A DNA stretch of 64,000 bases from Ruminococcus sp. (GTDB lineage Bacteria; Bacillota; Clostridia; Oscillospirales; Ruminococcaceae), in NCBI GenBank assembly GCA_017558505.1, contig JAFYUM010000006.1, positions 124,001-188,000 of the forward strand. The letters are read 5' to 3'. Shown in pieces: positions 25,935 through 34,779 of this stretch; the first letter of the stretch is position 1, and every line of letters starts with the position of its first letter. Made by a program: the position numbers and the translations under genes. The notes below the pieces were generated by a model, which saw only the letters and a program-made list of their open reading frames with translations, had not been told where the DNA came from and did no database searches.

Positions 25935-27350
25935 ATGCAGCTTTATAATTCATCAACAAGAAAAAAAGAAGAATTTATTCCCCGTGAGGCAGGCAAGGTT
26001 TCAATGTATACCTGCGGCCCTACGGTTTATCACTTTGCACATATCGGAAATCTCCGAAGCTACATCATGGAGGATATTCTCGAAAAGCACCTCCGCTTCA
26101 CTGGTCTTGACGTAAAGCGTGTTATGAATATCACCGATGTGGGACATCTTACCAGCGACGGCGATACAGGCGATGATAAAATGCTCAAGGGTGCAAAGCG
26201 TGAAAAGAAAACCGTTATGGAAATTGCAAAATTCTATACAGACGCATTCTTTGCCGACTGTGAAAAGCTGAATATCAAGACTCCAGACGTTGTAGAGCCT
26301 GCAACAGGCTGTATTGACGACTTTATCTGTGTTATTTCCTCCCTTATCGAAAAGGGCTATGCTTACGAAGCGGGCGGAAATATCTATTTCGATACAGGAA
26401 AGCTTGACAAGTACTACATTTTCAATGACTTCAAGGAGGAGGATCTTGCTGTAGGCGTCCGTGAGGGCGTTGAGGAGGACTCCAACAAGAGGAATAAGGC
26501 TGACTTTGTTCTCTGGTTTACAAAGTCTAAATTTGACGATCAGGAGCTTAAATGGGAGTCACCATGGGGAGTTGGCTATCCCGGCTGGCATATTGAATGT
26601 TCCTGCATCAGTATGAAGCATTTAGGCGAATATCTTGACCTCCACTGCGGTGGTATCGACAACGCATTCCCCCACCACACAAATGAAATTGCACAGAGTG
26701 AGGCATATATCGGTCACGAGTGGTGCAACTACTGGTTCCATGTTCATCATCTTAATACAAACAGCGGAAAAATGAGCAAGTCAAGCGGTGAGTTCCTTAC
26801 AGTTTCACTTCTTGAGGAAAAGGGATATTCTCCACTTGTATACCGTTTCTTCTGCTTACAGTCCCACTACAGAAAAAATCTTGTATTCTCATGGGAAAAC
26901 CTCGACAATGCAAAGCTTACATTCAATAAGCTTATTGCAAAAATAGCACCTCTTACAACAGAGGCGGCAGAGGAGATTGACAAGGCTGAATATGATCGCC
27001 TTATGGGGGGATTTGTTTCTGCTCTCGATAATGACCTCAACACAGCCCTTGCAGTAACATCTGTATATGATGTGCTGAAATCCACAGCAAACGCTTCAAC
27101 AAAGCTTGCACTTCTCAACGAGTTTGATAAGGTGCTTGGCCTTGATATGGTAGAAACTGCAAAGAAATCTCTTGAAACAGCTGATAATACAAGCGATATT
27201 CCTGCTGAGGTTATGGAGCTTGTTGAACAGCGTAAGGCTGCACGTAAGGAAAAGAATTTCGCCCTTGCCGATGAACTTCGTGATAAAATTGCGGCTCTCG
27301 GCTACGAGGTCAAGGAAACCCGTCAGGGAACGGAGATAATCAAGCTTTAA
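25935..27350 (+). CDS. cysS: cysteinyl-tRNA synthetase
   Basis: Class I aminoacyl-tRNA synthetase charging tRNA-Cys; 471 residues, normal length. Zinc-binding and active-site CGPTVYHFAHIGN carries the HIGH-type motif. WHIECSCISMKHLG and DLHCGGIDNAFPHHTNE provide the other zinc ligands, and the KMSKS loop is KMSKSSGEFLTV. The C-terminal anticodon domain is complete. It has a consensus promoter and stands alone. Confidence 0.97.
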   Translation: MQLYNSSTRKKEEFIPREAGKVSMYTCGPTVYHFAHIGNLRSYIMEDILEKHLRFTGLDVKRVMNITDVGHLTSDGDTGDDKMLKGAKREKKTVMEIAKFYTDAFFADCEKLNIKTPDVVEPATGCIDDFICVISSLIEKGYAYEAGGNIYFDTGKLDKYYIFNDFKEEDLAVGVREGVEEDSNKRNKADFVLWFTKSKFDDQELKWESPWGVGYPGWHIECSCISMKHLGEYLDLHCGGIDNAFPHHTNEIAQSEAYIGHEWCNYWFHVHHLNTNSGKMSKSSGEFLTVSLLEEKGYSPLVYRFFCLQSHYRKNLVFSWENLDNAKLTFNKLIAKIAPLTTEAAEEIDKAEYDRLMGGFVSALDNDLNTALAVTSVYDVLKSTANASTKLALLNEFDKVLGLDMVETAKKSLETADNTSDIPAEVMELVEQRKAARKEKNFALADELRDKIAALGYEVKETRQGTEIIKL

Positions 27351-27450
27351 TGCGTGATTATGCTGCAGAGGCTGTTTTTGACAGCCTGCAATTGTGATTA
27401 ATTTGTATGGGTGGATACTATCCACCATACGTTATCAAAGGAGGTAAATT

Positions 27451-27984
27451 ATGGCAGGTGCGTCGCTTATATTTGTTATATTTATTTTTGTGTATGGTAT
27501 CGCAATTCTTGTATCTCTTGCTATGGCTGTTTTGCAGATTGTAGCAACATGGAAGCTCTACGAAAAAGCAGGCGAGCCTGGGTGGTCGTCCATTGTGCCT
27601 GTGTACTACTATATGCAGCAGATTAAAATTGCTACGGGCAGTTACAAGCTTGCGTGGGTTTATATCGGAACGCTGATCGTTTATCTAATAGGCTGTATAG
27701 CATTTGCATTTACACAGGTTTTCGAAAATCCCGATGTTATGGAAACTGCACAGATTATTTGGATGGTTTTCTATCTGATAATGTTAGTTCCCCTTTGTGG
27801 TATAGCTTACTATGTGAGCTACAAATTTGCAAAGGCATACGGCAAATCACAGGCGTTCTGTATTCTCTCAATTTTCTTTCCGCAGATTATGATTATTATT
27901 ATGGGCTTTGATAAGTCCACACAGTATGTAGGACCGAAGGGTGTGCCGCTGTATAACAACCTTAACAGCTACAACAATTATTAA
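27451..27984 (+). CDS. DUF5684-family membrane protein, paralogue of 22051-22608
   Basis: 177 residues, about four membrane helices. It has WKLYEKAGEPGWSSIVPVYY, then FPQIMIIIMGF and QYVGPKGVPLYNN, matching the family landmarks of its paralogue 5 kb upstream. The tail is again Asn/Tyr-rich but short. GGAGG precedes the ATG. It is followed by its own terminator, so it is probably monocistronic. Confidence 0.85.
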   Translation: MAGASLIFVIFIFVYGIAILVSLAMAVLQIVATWKLYEKAGEPGWSSIVPVYYYMQQIKIATGSYKLAWVYIGTLIVYLIGCIAFAFTQVFENPDVMETAQIIWMVFYLIMLVPLCGIAYYVSYKFAKAYGKSQAFCILSIFFPQIMIIIMGFDKSTQYVGPKGVPLYNNLNSYNNY

Positions 27985-28002
27985 TACGTAATTAGGTTTA
28001 AG

Positions 28003-28030
28003 GACGGTTGATTTTTCAGCCGTCTTTTTT
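28003..28030 (+). terminator. terminator after the DUF5684 gene
   Basis: GACGGTTGA (28003-28011) pairs with TCAGCCGTC (28016-28024) with one G-U pair, then six T. Confidence 0.85.
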
Positions 28031-28055
28031 ATTTGCTTTCTTTATGTCGGCATTA

Positions 28056-28083
28056 ACCAATTCTACCTTTATACCATATAATA
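28056..28083 (+). promoter_or_regulatory. sigma-K-like promoter of dpaA
   Basis: AC (28056-28057), 17 bases, then CATATAATA (28075-28083). This fits the Bacillus sigma-K pattern (AC, 16-17 bases, CATAnnnTA). The embedded TATAAT has no sigma-A -35 box at the right distance (TAACCA). In B. subtilis dpaAB is transcribed by sigma-K in the mother cell (established). The match here is short, so it is suggestive only. Confidence 0.45.
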
Positions 28084-28118
28084 AATTGTGGAAAACTTTT
28101 CAAGGAGTGCAACAATAT

Positions 28119-28964
28119 ATGAGTGATAAGACAATTTTGATCGTTGGCGGAGATATACGGCAGATTTACTGCGGACAAAAATTGAGCCGATTTTTCAATG
28201 TATATTATAAAGGCTTTGAGAATGCAGATATATCGGAGAAAATTCCTGACGGAACAAAATTCGGGTATGTCATATTACCCGTACCGCCGCCGACAGAAGC
28301 AGGTGAAATATCTGCTCCCTTTGGCGGCGAAAAGCTGTACACAGCGGATATTTCACCATATCTTGCCGATGGCGCTGTAATTTTCACAGGGATAAATCCC
28401 GAAAAAACAGAGGTATTTTTTCCCTCGTACAAGGTGATTTCCTATACGGCACAGGAGGATTTTGCGTTGAAAAATGCTATTTCCACCGCCGAGGGAGCGA
28501 TTATGCTTGCTCTTGAAAGACTTTCCGTAACGATGAACGGTCTACCGGTTCTTGTGGTTGGAATGGGACGTATCGGTACGGCTCTTGTGAATATCCTCAA
28601 AGGCTTTGGAGCAGATATAACTGTCGCTGTGCGAAATGGCAAAGGCAGAGCTAAAGCAGCAATTTCGGGCGTAAGGGCAATTTCTACAGAGGAGATAACC
28701 GGGGAGCATATACTGGTGTTCAATACTGCACCCAATCTTGTATTTACAGGGGAGATAATTGAAAAATTCTCCGAGGATACGCTGTTTGTTGAGCTTGCTT
28801 CAAAGCCCTACGGATTTGATTTCAAAAAGGTCGAACAGCTTAACAGAAAAATCATACTTGCATCGGGACTTCCGGCTAAAAAAGCTCCCGTAACCGCAGG
28901 GTACGATCTGGCTGATACGATTATATCCATTATAATGGAAGGGGTAAATGCTTATGACAGATAA
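28119..28964 (+). CDS. dpaA: dipicolinate synthase subunit A
   Basis: 281 residues from the ATG at 28119 behind AAGGAG; 37 in-frame codons upstream are rejected. DpaA and DpaB together convert dihydrodipicolinate to dipicolinic acid, the calcium chelator of the spore core. Family signs: N-terminal ILIVGGDIRQIYCGQKL, then a second Rossmann motif VLVVGMGRIGTALVNIL and SKPYGFDF near the end. It overlaps dpaB by 11 bases. Its presence implies spore formation or a recent loss of it. Confidence 0.9.
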   Translation: MSDKTILIVGGDIRQIYCGQKLSRFFNVYYKGFENADISEKIPDGTKFGYVILPVPPPTEAGEISAPFGGEKLYTADISPYLADGAVIFTGINPEKTEVFFPSYKVISYTAQEDFALKNAISTAEGAIMLALERLSVTMNGLPVLVVGMGRIGTALVNILKGFGADITVAVRNGKGRAKAAISGVRAISTEEITGEHILVFNTAPNLVFTGEIIEKFSEDTLFVELASKPYGFDFKKVEQLNRKIILASGLPAKKAPVTAGYDLADTIISIIMEGVNAYDR

Positions 28965-29544
28965 TATCACAGGAAAACGCATAGGATTTGCAATGACGGG
29001 TTCGTTCTGTTCCTTTGAACGCTGTTTTGCACAGGCGGAAGCCCTTGCGGCAATGGGAGCTGAACTTGTACCTGTCATGTCGGAGAATGCCGCAGGGATT
29101 TCCACCCGTTTCGGCACATATGAGGAGAACAGAAAACGGCTTTCGGAAATATGCGGCAGGGAGGTTATATCGGATATTTCCGCCGCAGAGCCTATCGGAC
29201 CGAAAAATATGACAGATATAATGGTGGTTGCACCGTGTACATCAAATACAGCGGCAAAGCTGGCGGCAGGTATAACTGATACAGCTGTAACAATGGCGGT
29301 AAAATCACATCTGCGAAGTGGTAAGCCCGTTGTTCTTGCAATAGCTTCAAATGATTCGCTGCTTGCGTCGGCTAAAAATATCGGGGAGCTTTTTAACAGA
29401 AAAAATTACTTCTTTGTGCCTATGTTACAAGACGATATTGTTAAAAAACCTGCGTCCCTTGTTGCACAGTTTGAACGTATTCCTGAAGCAGTTCTTGCGG
29501 CTTTCAACGGTATTCAGTTAAGACCGATTATTTGTCAACTCTGA
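28954..29544 (+). CDS. dpaB: dipicolinate synthase subunit B (flavoprotein)
   Basis: 196 residues from the ATG at 28954, which is better spaced from GGAAGGGG than the ATG two codons earlier. It is a flavoprotein-fold partner of DpaA: RIGFAMTGSFCSFERC at the start, IMVVAPCTSNTAAKLAAGI in the middle, and VVLAIASNDSLLASAKNI towards the end. No clear terminator follows. Coupled to dpaA by overlap. Confidence 0.92.
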   Translation: MTDNITGKRIGFAMTGSFCSFERCFAQAEALAAMGAELVPVMSENAAGISTRFGTYEENRKRLSEICGREVISDISAAEPIGPKNMTDIMVVAPCTSNTAAKLAAGITDTAVTMAVKSHLRSGKPVVLAIASNDSLLASAKNIGELFNRKNYFFVPMLQDDIVKKPASLVAQFERIPEAVLAAFNGIQLRPIICQL

Positions 29545-29644
29545 TAAAATAAATTCCGTTGCGAAATTTTATGCTGATAATATCTACCTTTACTATATCT
29601 AATTATGGTATTACGAATATTCATATAAAAATTCTCTGAAAACC

Positions 29645-29673
29645 TTGATTTCCTCGGTAAAAACTGATATAAT
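29645..29673 (+). promoter_or_regulatory. pheA-metH promoter
   Basis: TTGATT (29645-29650), 17 bases, TATAAT (29668-29673). It leaves about 25 bases of leader before the start codon, too short for an attenuator or riboswitch. Confidence 0.8.
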
Positions 29674-29704
29674 AAAAGGTGAACAGGATGTTATGGAGGT
29701 AAAT

Positions 29705-30817
29705 ATGGATTTACAGGAACTTCGCAATGGAATTGATAAAATAGATGAACAGATACTTGCCCTATTTATGGAGCGAATGGAGCTCTGCAAGGGCGTTGCA
29801 GACTACAAGAAAGAGCATAATCTCCCTGTGTTTCAGGGAAATCGTGAAAAGGAAGTTATCGACCGCATAAAGTCTCTCACCAATGACAAGGAGCTTGAAG
29901 CAGGTACGGCCTCCCTGTTTATGTCAATTATGGATATATCCAAAATTTTGCAGAACAAGAAAATCCACAGTTCAACTGAAACTTTCTATGATACCCCCGA
30001 TTTTACCAATGCAAAGCGTATCGGCTGTCAGGGAACATTGGGAGCAAATTCCGAAACTGCCGCAAAGCTTATTTTTGGCGATATTCAGCCGATTTTCTAT
30101 AAAACCTTTGAAGATGTTTTCGCTGCTGTTCAGTCGGGGGAACTTGACTACGGCGTTCTCCCCGTCCACAATTCAACGGCAGGTTCGGTAAGCAGTACAT
30201 ACGACCTTATGGCAAAATACAGTGTTTACAAGGTGAAAGAAGTATGCGTTGAAATCAATCATTGCATCGCTTCAAAAAATGCCGCTTCAATTGATGAGGT
30301 GACTACAGTTTATTCCCATCCGCAGGCTATTTCACAATGCTGTAACTATCTTACGGCTCACGGCATAAAAACTGCGGAGTACGGAAATACCGCAACTGCG
30401 GCGGCTATGGTTGCTGAAAGCGATGAAAAAATCGCCGCTATCTGCTCCGTTGACTGTGCAAAGCAGGTTGGGCTCACTGTTCTTGCGGAAAATATTGCAG
30501 ACTGCGAACTCAACCGCACACGCTTTATCTGCATTTCACGCAATATGGAAATTTCTCCCGATGCAGACGCTATTTCGGTTATGCTGAAAATTCCCGATAC
30601 AGAGGGCAGTTTGTACCGACTTCTCACAAAATTCTGCGTAAATGGTATGAATCTGCTCCGCATTGAAAGCCGCCCCCTCAAAGACGGCAGCTTCAATGTT
30701 ATGTTCTACCTCGACTTTGACGGTCACATTGACGAACCAAGAGTAAAAGCTCTTATGAACGATTTAACGGAAAATCTGGAATATTTCAGATTTCTTGGTA
30801 CATTCAGGAATGAATAA
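29705..30817 (+). CDS. pheA: bifunctional chorismate mutase / prephenate dehydratase
   Basis: 370 residues; converts chorismate through prephenate to phenylpyruvate. Residues 1-85 are an AroQ-type chorismate mutase helix bundle (LRNGIDKIDEQILALFMERM). Residues about 100-280 are the dehydratase, with GSVSSTYDLM, YSHPQAISQC and the catalytic TRF in LNRTRFICIS. Residues about 290-370 are an ACT domain with the phenylalanine-binding ESRP. Feedback inhibition by phenylalanine is expected. The start follows GGAGG. It is 14 bases ahead of metH. Confidence 0.95.
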   Translation: MDLQELRNGIDKIDEQILALFMERMELCKGVADYKKEHNLPVFQGNREKEVIDRIKSLTNDKELEAGTASLFMSIMDISKILQNKKIHSSTETFYDTPDFTNAKRIGCQGTLGANSETAAKLIFGDIQPIFYKTFEDVFAAVQSGELDYGVLPVHNSTAGSVSSTYDLMAKYSVYKVKEVCVEINHCIASKNAASIDEVTTVYSHPQAISQCCNYLTAHGIKTAEYGNTATAAAMVAESDEKIAAICSVDCAKQVGLTVLAENIADCELNRTRFICISRNMEISPDADAISVMLKIPDTEGSLYRLLTKFCVNGMNLLRIESRPLKDGSFNVMFYLDFDGHIDEPRVKALMNDLTENLEYFRFLGTFRNE

Positions 30818-30831
30818 ACAGGTGATAAACT

Positions 30832-33201
30832 ATGAATGATAAATTTTACGATCTCCTTGACCGCACAGGATTTGTATTCCTTGACGGCGGTCTTGGTACA
30901 ATGATACAGGCGGCAGGAATTGAAACGGGGCATAATCCCGAACTGCTGAATATTACAAATCCCGAAGCAATTATGAATATCCACAGACAATATGTGGAAA
31001 GCGGCTCTGATATTTTCTGTGCAAATACATTCGGTGCTAACAGCTATAAGCTGAAAAACAGCGGATATACTGTGAAAGAAGTAATATCCGCAGGAATTGC
31101 CAACGCTAAGAAAGCCGCTTCGGGACAGGCTCTTGTAGCGCTTGATATAGGTCCCATAGGACAGCTGCTGGAGCCTTCGGGTACTCTCACTTTTGAGGAG
31201 GCTTATGAGATACATAAGGAAACAATCCTTGCAGGTGCAGACGCAGATGTTATCATAATTGAAACTATGACCGACTTGTATGAAGTCAAGGCGGCTGTTC
31301 TTGCGGCAAAGGAAAACTCCGACAAGCCTGTTCTTGTGATGATGACATATGAGGCGAATATGCGTACATTTACCGGAGTTTCTCCTGAATGCTCCGTATA
31401 TGCTCTGGAGGGGCTGGGCATTGATGCTATCGGTGTGAACTGCTCTCTCGGTCCGGATGAGCTTTATCCCGTTCTTGAAAAGCTGTGCAGTATTACAACT
31501 TTGCCCGTTATTGCAAAGCCCAATGCAGGGCTTCCTGATCCTGTAACAAATAAATTTGATGTAACTCCTGAAAAATTTGCGGAAAGTGCTGTAAAGCTTG
31601 CGGAACTGGGTGTCAAGATATTCGGCGGTTGTTGTGGTACAACTCCTGCACATATTGCCGCTGTGGTTAACGCTCTTGACGGTATGGAGTTTGTTCCCCA
31701 CGATGTTGAACGCAAATCAGTGGTATGCTCCTCTGTGAGCTGCGTTGAGATAAATCAGCCGAGAGTTATCGGCGAGCGTATAAATCCTACGGGCAAGAAA
31801 CGTTTTAAACAGGCTCTTGCAGAAAAGGATATCGGCTATATTCTCGGGCAGGCGATTGAGCAGGTCAACGCAGGGGCGGAAATTCTTGATGTAAACGTGG
31901 GTTCTCCCGAAATTGACGAGGTCGAAATGATGAAAGCCGCTGTAAAGGCTATACAGGGCGTTTGTGACGCTCCTTTACAGCTTGATTCAACCCGTCCTGA
32001 TGTACTTGAAGCAGGACTTCGTGTGTACAACGGAAAGCCTATTGTCAATTCCGTAAATGCGGAGGAGGAGTCGCTCAATACTATTCTTCCCCTTGTTAAA
32101 AAATATGGTGCGGCAGTTGTGGGACTTACCCTTGATAAGGACGGAATCCCGAAAACTGCGGAGGGGCGTTTCAGACTTGCTGAAAAGATTCTCAACAGAG
32201 CTATGGAATACGGTATTCCAAAGGAGGATATATACATTGACTGCCTTACACTTACTGCATCAGCAGAGCAGGAGGCGGCAATGGTTACTCTTGAAGCTTT
32301 AAGCCGTGTCAAAAAGGAACTCGGACTTAAAACAGTTCTTGGTGTGTCCAATATTTCATTCGGGCTGCCAAACCGTGAGACAATAACACGGACATTCCTT
32401 ACAATGGCACTTCACAGCGGACTTGACCTGCCTATCATCAATCCTAATATTGATACAATAATAGGTGCGGTACGTGCATACCGGCTTCTTGCCTGCCATG
32501 ATAAGAACTCTGCGGAGTTTATTGCGGTATACGGGCAGGAAACGGCTCCTGTAAAGGCTGCGGCAGCTGATGCAGGTGCTCCTGATGTGAGATATTCCGT
32601 GGAAAACGGACTTAAAGCCGATGCAGTAAAGGCTGTAAAACAGCTTGTTGAAACAATATCACCAATGGAAATAATAAATAATTCACTTATACCTGCTCTT
32701 GATACAGTTGGAGGAAAATTTGAAAAGGGTACAATTTTCCTGCCGCAGCTTATTATGTCCGCAGAGGCGGCACAGGCCTGCTTTGAGGTTATAAAGGATA
32801 AGCTTGCTGTATCGGGCGGTGAAACAGTATCAAAGGGAAAAATCGTACTTGCTACCGTTCACGGAGATATACACGATATAGGCAAAAACATAGTAAAAGT
32901 ACTTCTTGAAAGCTACGGCTTTATTGTTATAGATTTAGGAAAGGATGTAGCACCTGAGCTTATTGTATCTGCGGCAGTTGAACACGATGTAAAGCTTGTG
33001 GGATTGTCTGCACTTATGACAACAACTCTGGGAGCTATGGAAAAGACAATTTCCCTGCTCAATGAAAAATGCCCCGATTGTAAGACAATCGTAGGCGGAG
33101 CAGTTCTTACCGAGGACTATGCAAAGAAAATAAACGCCGATTTCTACGCTAAAGACGCTAAACAGGCGGTAGATGTTGCGGCTTCGTTGTTGTGTGATTG
33201 A
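30832..33201 (+). CDS. metH: cobalamin-dependent methionine synthase, short form
   Basis: 789 residues. Homocysteine-binding domain about 1-290 with the zinc cysteines NCSLGP and GGCCGT. Pterin (methyltetrahydrofolate) domain about 310-565 with INPTGKKRFKQAL and DVNVGSPEID. Cobalamin cap and binding domain about 590-789, with the cobalt-ligand His681 in GDIHDIGKN. The C-terminal AdoMet reactivation domain of the long E. coli-type enzyme is absent, as in many Firmicutes, so reactivation must come from another protein. No cobalamin or SAM riboswitch precedes it. It is co-transcribed with pheA. Confidence 0.95.
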   Translation: MNDKFYDLLDRTGFVFLDGGLGTMIQAAGIETGHNPELLNITNPEAIMNIHRQYVESGSDIFCANTFGANSYKLKNSGYTVKEVISAGIANAKKAASGQALVALDIGPIGQLLEPSGTLTFEEAYEIHKETILAGADADVIIIETMTDLYEVKAAVLAAKENSDKPVLVMMTYEANMRTFTGVSPECSVYALEGLGIDAIGVNCSLGPDELYPVLEKLCSITTLPVIAKPNAGLPDPVTNKFDVTPEKFAESAVKLAELGVKIFGGCCGTTPAHIAAVVNALDGMEFVPHDVERKSVVCSSVSCVEINQPRVIGERINPTGKKRFKQALAEKDIGYILGQAIEQVNAGAEILDVNVGSPEIDEVEMMKAAVKAIQGVCDAPLQLDSTRPDVLEAGLRVYNGKPIVNSVNAEEESLNTILPLVKKYGAAVVGLTLDKDGIPKTAEGRFRLAEKILNRAMEYGIPKEDIYIDCLTLTASAEQEAAMVTLEALSRVKKELGLKTVLGVSNISFGLPNRETITRTFLTMALHSGLDLPIINPNIDTIIGAVRAYRLLACHDKNSAEFIAVYGQETAPVKAAAADAGAPDVRYSVENGLKADAVKAVKQLVETISPMEIINNSLIPALDTVGGKFEKGTIFLPQLIMSAEAAQACFEVIKDKLAVSGGETVSKGKIVLATVHGDIHDIGKNIVKVLLESYGFIVIDLGKDVAPELIVSAAVEHDVKLVGLSALMTTTLGAMEKTISLLNEKCPDCKTIVGGAVLTEDYAKKINADFYAKDAKQAVDVAASLLCD

Positions 33202-33225
33202 TCATTTCTGAGAAGGGGTGTTTTT

Positions 33226-33513
33226 ATGTCTGCATCTGAAAAAGCGGTAATAATTATTTTGATAGTAACATTTTTTTTCTGGATTATGTGTCTTCCCGGA
33301 GGACAGAGTGCGTCTCCGCCTGAACCTAAAGAAGATCCCGATAAAAAAGAACAACGCAGACTTGCTTACGAAATACTGAGCGGAAATATCACTCCTGAAG
33401 AAGTTGCTGAAAAAGAGGGGTATGACATAGAGCATATAAAGAAATGGGTGGAAGAATATCTTCATGCCGCTGAAAAGGATCATACCTTAAGAGAAAAACT
33501 TGATATTGATTGA
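33226..33513 (+). CDS. small membrane-anchored protein with HTH-like tail
   Basis: 95 residues. One N-terminal membrane helix (about 6-24, VIIILIVTFFFWIMCLPGG), a Pro/Glu/Lys linker, then a helical stretch ILSGNITPEEVAEKEGYD followed by HIKKWVEEYL. That stretch resembles a helix-turn-helix of the transposase or sigma-like type, but DNA binding is not shown. AAGGGG precedes the ATG, and a strong terminator follows. Confidence 0.7.
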   Translation: MSASEKAVIIILIVTFFFWIMCLPGGQSASPPEPKEDPDKKEQRRLAYEILSGNITPEEVAEKEGYDIEHIKKWVEEYLHAAEKDHTLREKLDID

Positions 33514-33520
33514 TATGCAG

Positions 33521-33547
33521 AAACCACCGTTTTTCGGTGGTTTTTTT
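33521..33547 (+). terminator. terminator
   Basis: AAACCACCG (33521-33529), TTTTT loop, CGGTGGTTT (33535-33543), then T-run. Confidence 0.9.
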
Positions 33548-33575
33548 ATTTGTGTGGTAAATTTTCAAAAATTAC

Positions 33576-33604
33576 TTGTAAAAAAATAATTTGTGTGATA
33601 TAAT
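33576..33604 (+). promoter_or_regulatory. promoter of the CorA transporter leader
   Basis: TTGTAA (33576-33581), 17 bases, TATAAT (33599-33604) with an extended -10 TG (33596-33597). The transcript would carry a leader of about 190 bases before corA. Confidence 0.75.
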
Positions 33605-33652
33605 ATATAAGGAGTATTATCTCTGTAAGTTTTATGAAAAGGTGGTGCGGTT

Positions 33653-33730
33653 ATGAATTCCGACCCTTACGGGAACAGTATGAATATTATGTTTATGGGA
33701 TGTATTCCGCATCGTTGTATCTGCGTGTAA
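33653..33730 (+). CDS. 25-residue upstream peptide in the corA leader
   Basis: A short frame with a good ribosome site (AAAGGTGG, about 8 bases before ATG). It encodes MNSDPYGNSMNIM followed by FMGCIPHRCICV and ends 74 bases before corA. It ends in a Cys-rich run. It may be a regulatory leader peptide: translation through it would affect the hairpins at 33744-33780. Confidence 0.4.
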   Translation: MNSDPYGNSMNIMFMGCIPHRCICV

Positions 33731-33743
33731 GCTGATTCTCCAT

Positions 33744-33780
33744 GCCTGTACATTCCGGTAACAGGCGAAAGGAGGAATGT
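33744..33780 (+). promoter_or_regulatory. possible pseudoknot masking a ribosome site before corA
   Basis: GCCTGT (33744-33749) pairs with ACAGGC (33761-33766). The loop segment ACATTCC (33750-33756) can pair with GGAATGT (33774-33780), giving an H-type pseudoknot that covers part of the strong Shine-Dalgarno AAAGGAGG (33768-33775). An ATG at 33777 starts an 11-codon frame whose stop (33810-33812) overlaps the corA start at 33805. This could be a translational switch. Confidence 0.4.
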
Positions 33781-33804
33781 CTGCATTGCAGGCTGAGCTT
33801 TGCT

Positions 33805-34731
33805 ATGATTAATTTCTATACTTACACGAATGGCAAAATGACATTGGCAGACGAATTTTCCGAGGGCTGCTGGGTTTCCGTTGTAAGTCCTACTCCGCAG
33901 GAAATAAAGGAGCTTATCGAGGATTACGGTATTGACAGCGGCTTCGTAAAATCTTCGTTGGACGAGGAGGAATCCTCTCGTATCGAGCGTGAGGACGATC
34001 AGACACTTATTATCATTGATACCCCTGTATCCTCCACCGATAAGGATGATACAAAAATTTTCTACACAATGCCTATGGGTATCATTATCACAGAAACAAA
34101 TGTTTTTACTGTATCTCTGCATCAGGCACAGATTATAGAGGAGGCGGTACGTGGTACTATCCGCAACCTCCGCCCCGAATTCAAGACAAGATTTGTTTTA
34201 CAGCTTCTGTTGCGTATTGCGGCGATGTTCCTGTATTACCTTAAACAAATCGACAAAATCTCATCCTTGGCAGAACAGCAGCTTCACAATGCTATGAAAA
34301 ATGAGCTTCTTATGCAGCTCCTTGCCCTTGAAAAATCGCTGGTATACTTTTCAACATCGCTGAAAGCAAATGAAGCGACAATTGAGAAGATTTTCCGCGG
34401 CAGAGTTGTAAAGCTCTACGACGAGGATCAGGATCTGCTTGAAGATGTACTCATTGAGATGAAGCAGGCTATTGAAATGGCGAGTATATACACGGGAATC
34501 CTCTCCAGTATGACAGGCAGTTTCTCGTCGGTTATCTCAAATAATCTGAATATAGTTATGTGGCGGCTGACTATTGTCACAATTATTATGCAGATTCCAA
34601 ATATGATTTTCGGCTTCTACGGTATGAATACCGCAGGTCTGCCCATTCCATATACGTGGTTTCCAAGTGCGCTGGCGGTGGCTGTGACGGCAATTGCGGC
34701 GTTTATATTGTTGAAATGGAGAAAGAAGTGA
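33805..34731 (+). CDS. CorA-family divalent cation transporter
   Basis: 308 residues from the ATG at 33805; 21 upstream in-frame codons do not match the family. A large cytosolic N-terminal domain (EGCWVSVVSPTPQEI at the start) is followed by a long helix and two C-terminal membrane helices. The family signature here is FGFYGMNTAG, with GMN as the selectivity motif. It forms pentameric magnesium (or cobalt/nickel) channels. The ribosome site directly before this ATG is weak. The strong AAAGGAGG 30 bases upstream serves an 11-codon frame that ends across this start, so coupling is likely. I did not find an M-box. Confidence 0.9.
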   Translation: MINFYTYTNGKMTLADEFSEGCWVSVVSPTPQEIKELIEDYGIDSGFVKSSLDEEESSRIEREDDQTLIIIDTPVSSTDKDDTKIFYTMPMGIIITETNVFTVSLHQAQIIEEAVRGTIRNLRPEFKTRFVLQLLLRIAAMFLYYLKQIDKISSLAEQQLHNAMKNELLMQLLALEKSLVYFSTSLKANEATIEKIFRGRVVKLYDEDQDLLEDVLIEMKQAIEMASIYTGILSSMTGSFSSVISNNLNIVMWRLTIVTIIMQIPNMIFGFYGMNTAGLPIPYTWFPSALAVAVTAIAAFILLKWRKK

Positions 34732-34740
34732 ATAAATAAC

Positions 34741-34771
34741 TAAAGCCGTATGCGGAGTGCATACGGCTTTA
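34741..34771. terminator. bidirectional terminator
   Basis: TAAAGCCGTATGC (34741-34753) with GCATACGGCTTTA (34759-34771), a perfect 13-base stem between the converging corA and the minus-strand gene at 34780. Confidence 0.85.
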
Positions 34772-34779
34772 ATTGTATA

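Noticed and set aside
30724..31701. Minus-strand frame of 325 codons opposite metH and pheA
   Set aside because: It overlaps two certain genes and has a Cys/His/Tyr-rich composition typical of an antisense frame.
33611..33804. M-box magnesium riboswitch before corA
   Set aside because: I could not find the conserved M-box segments. The leader has other structure instead.
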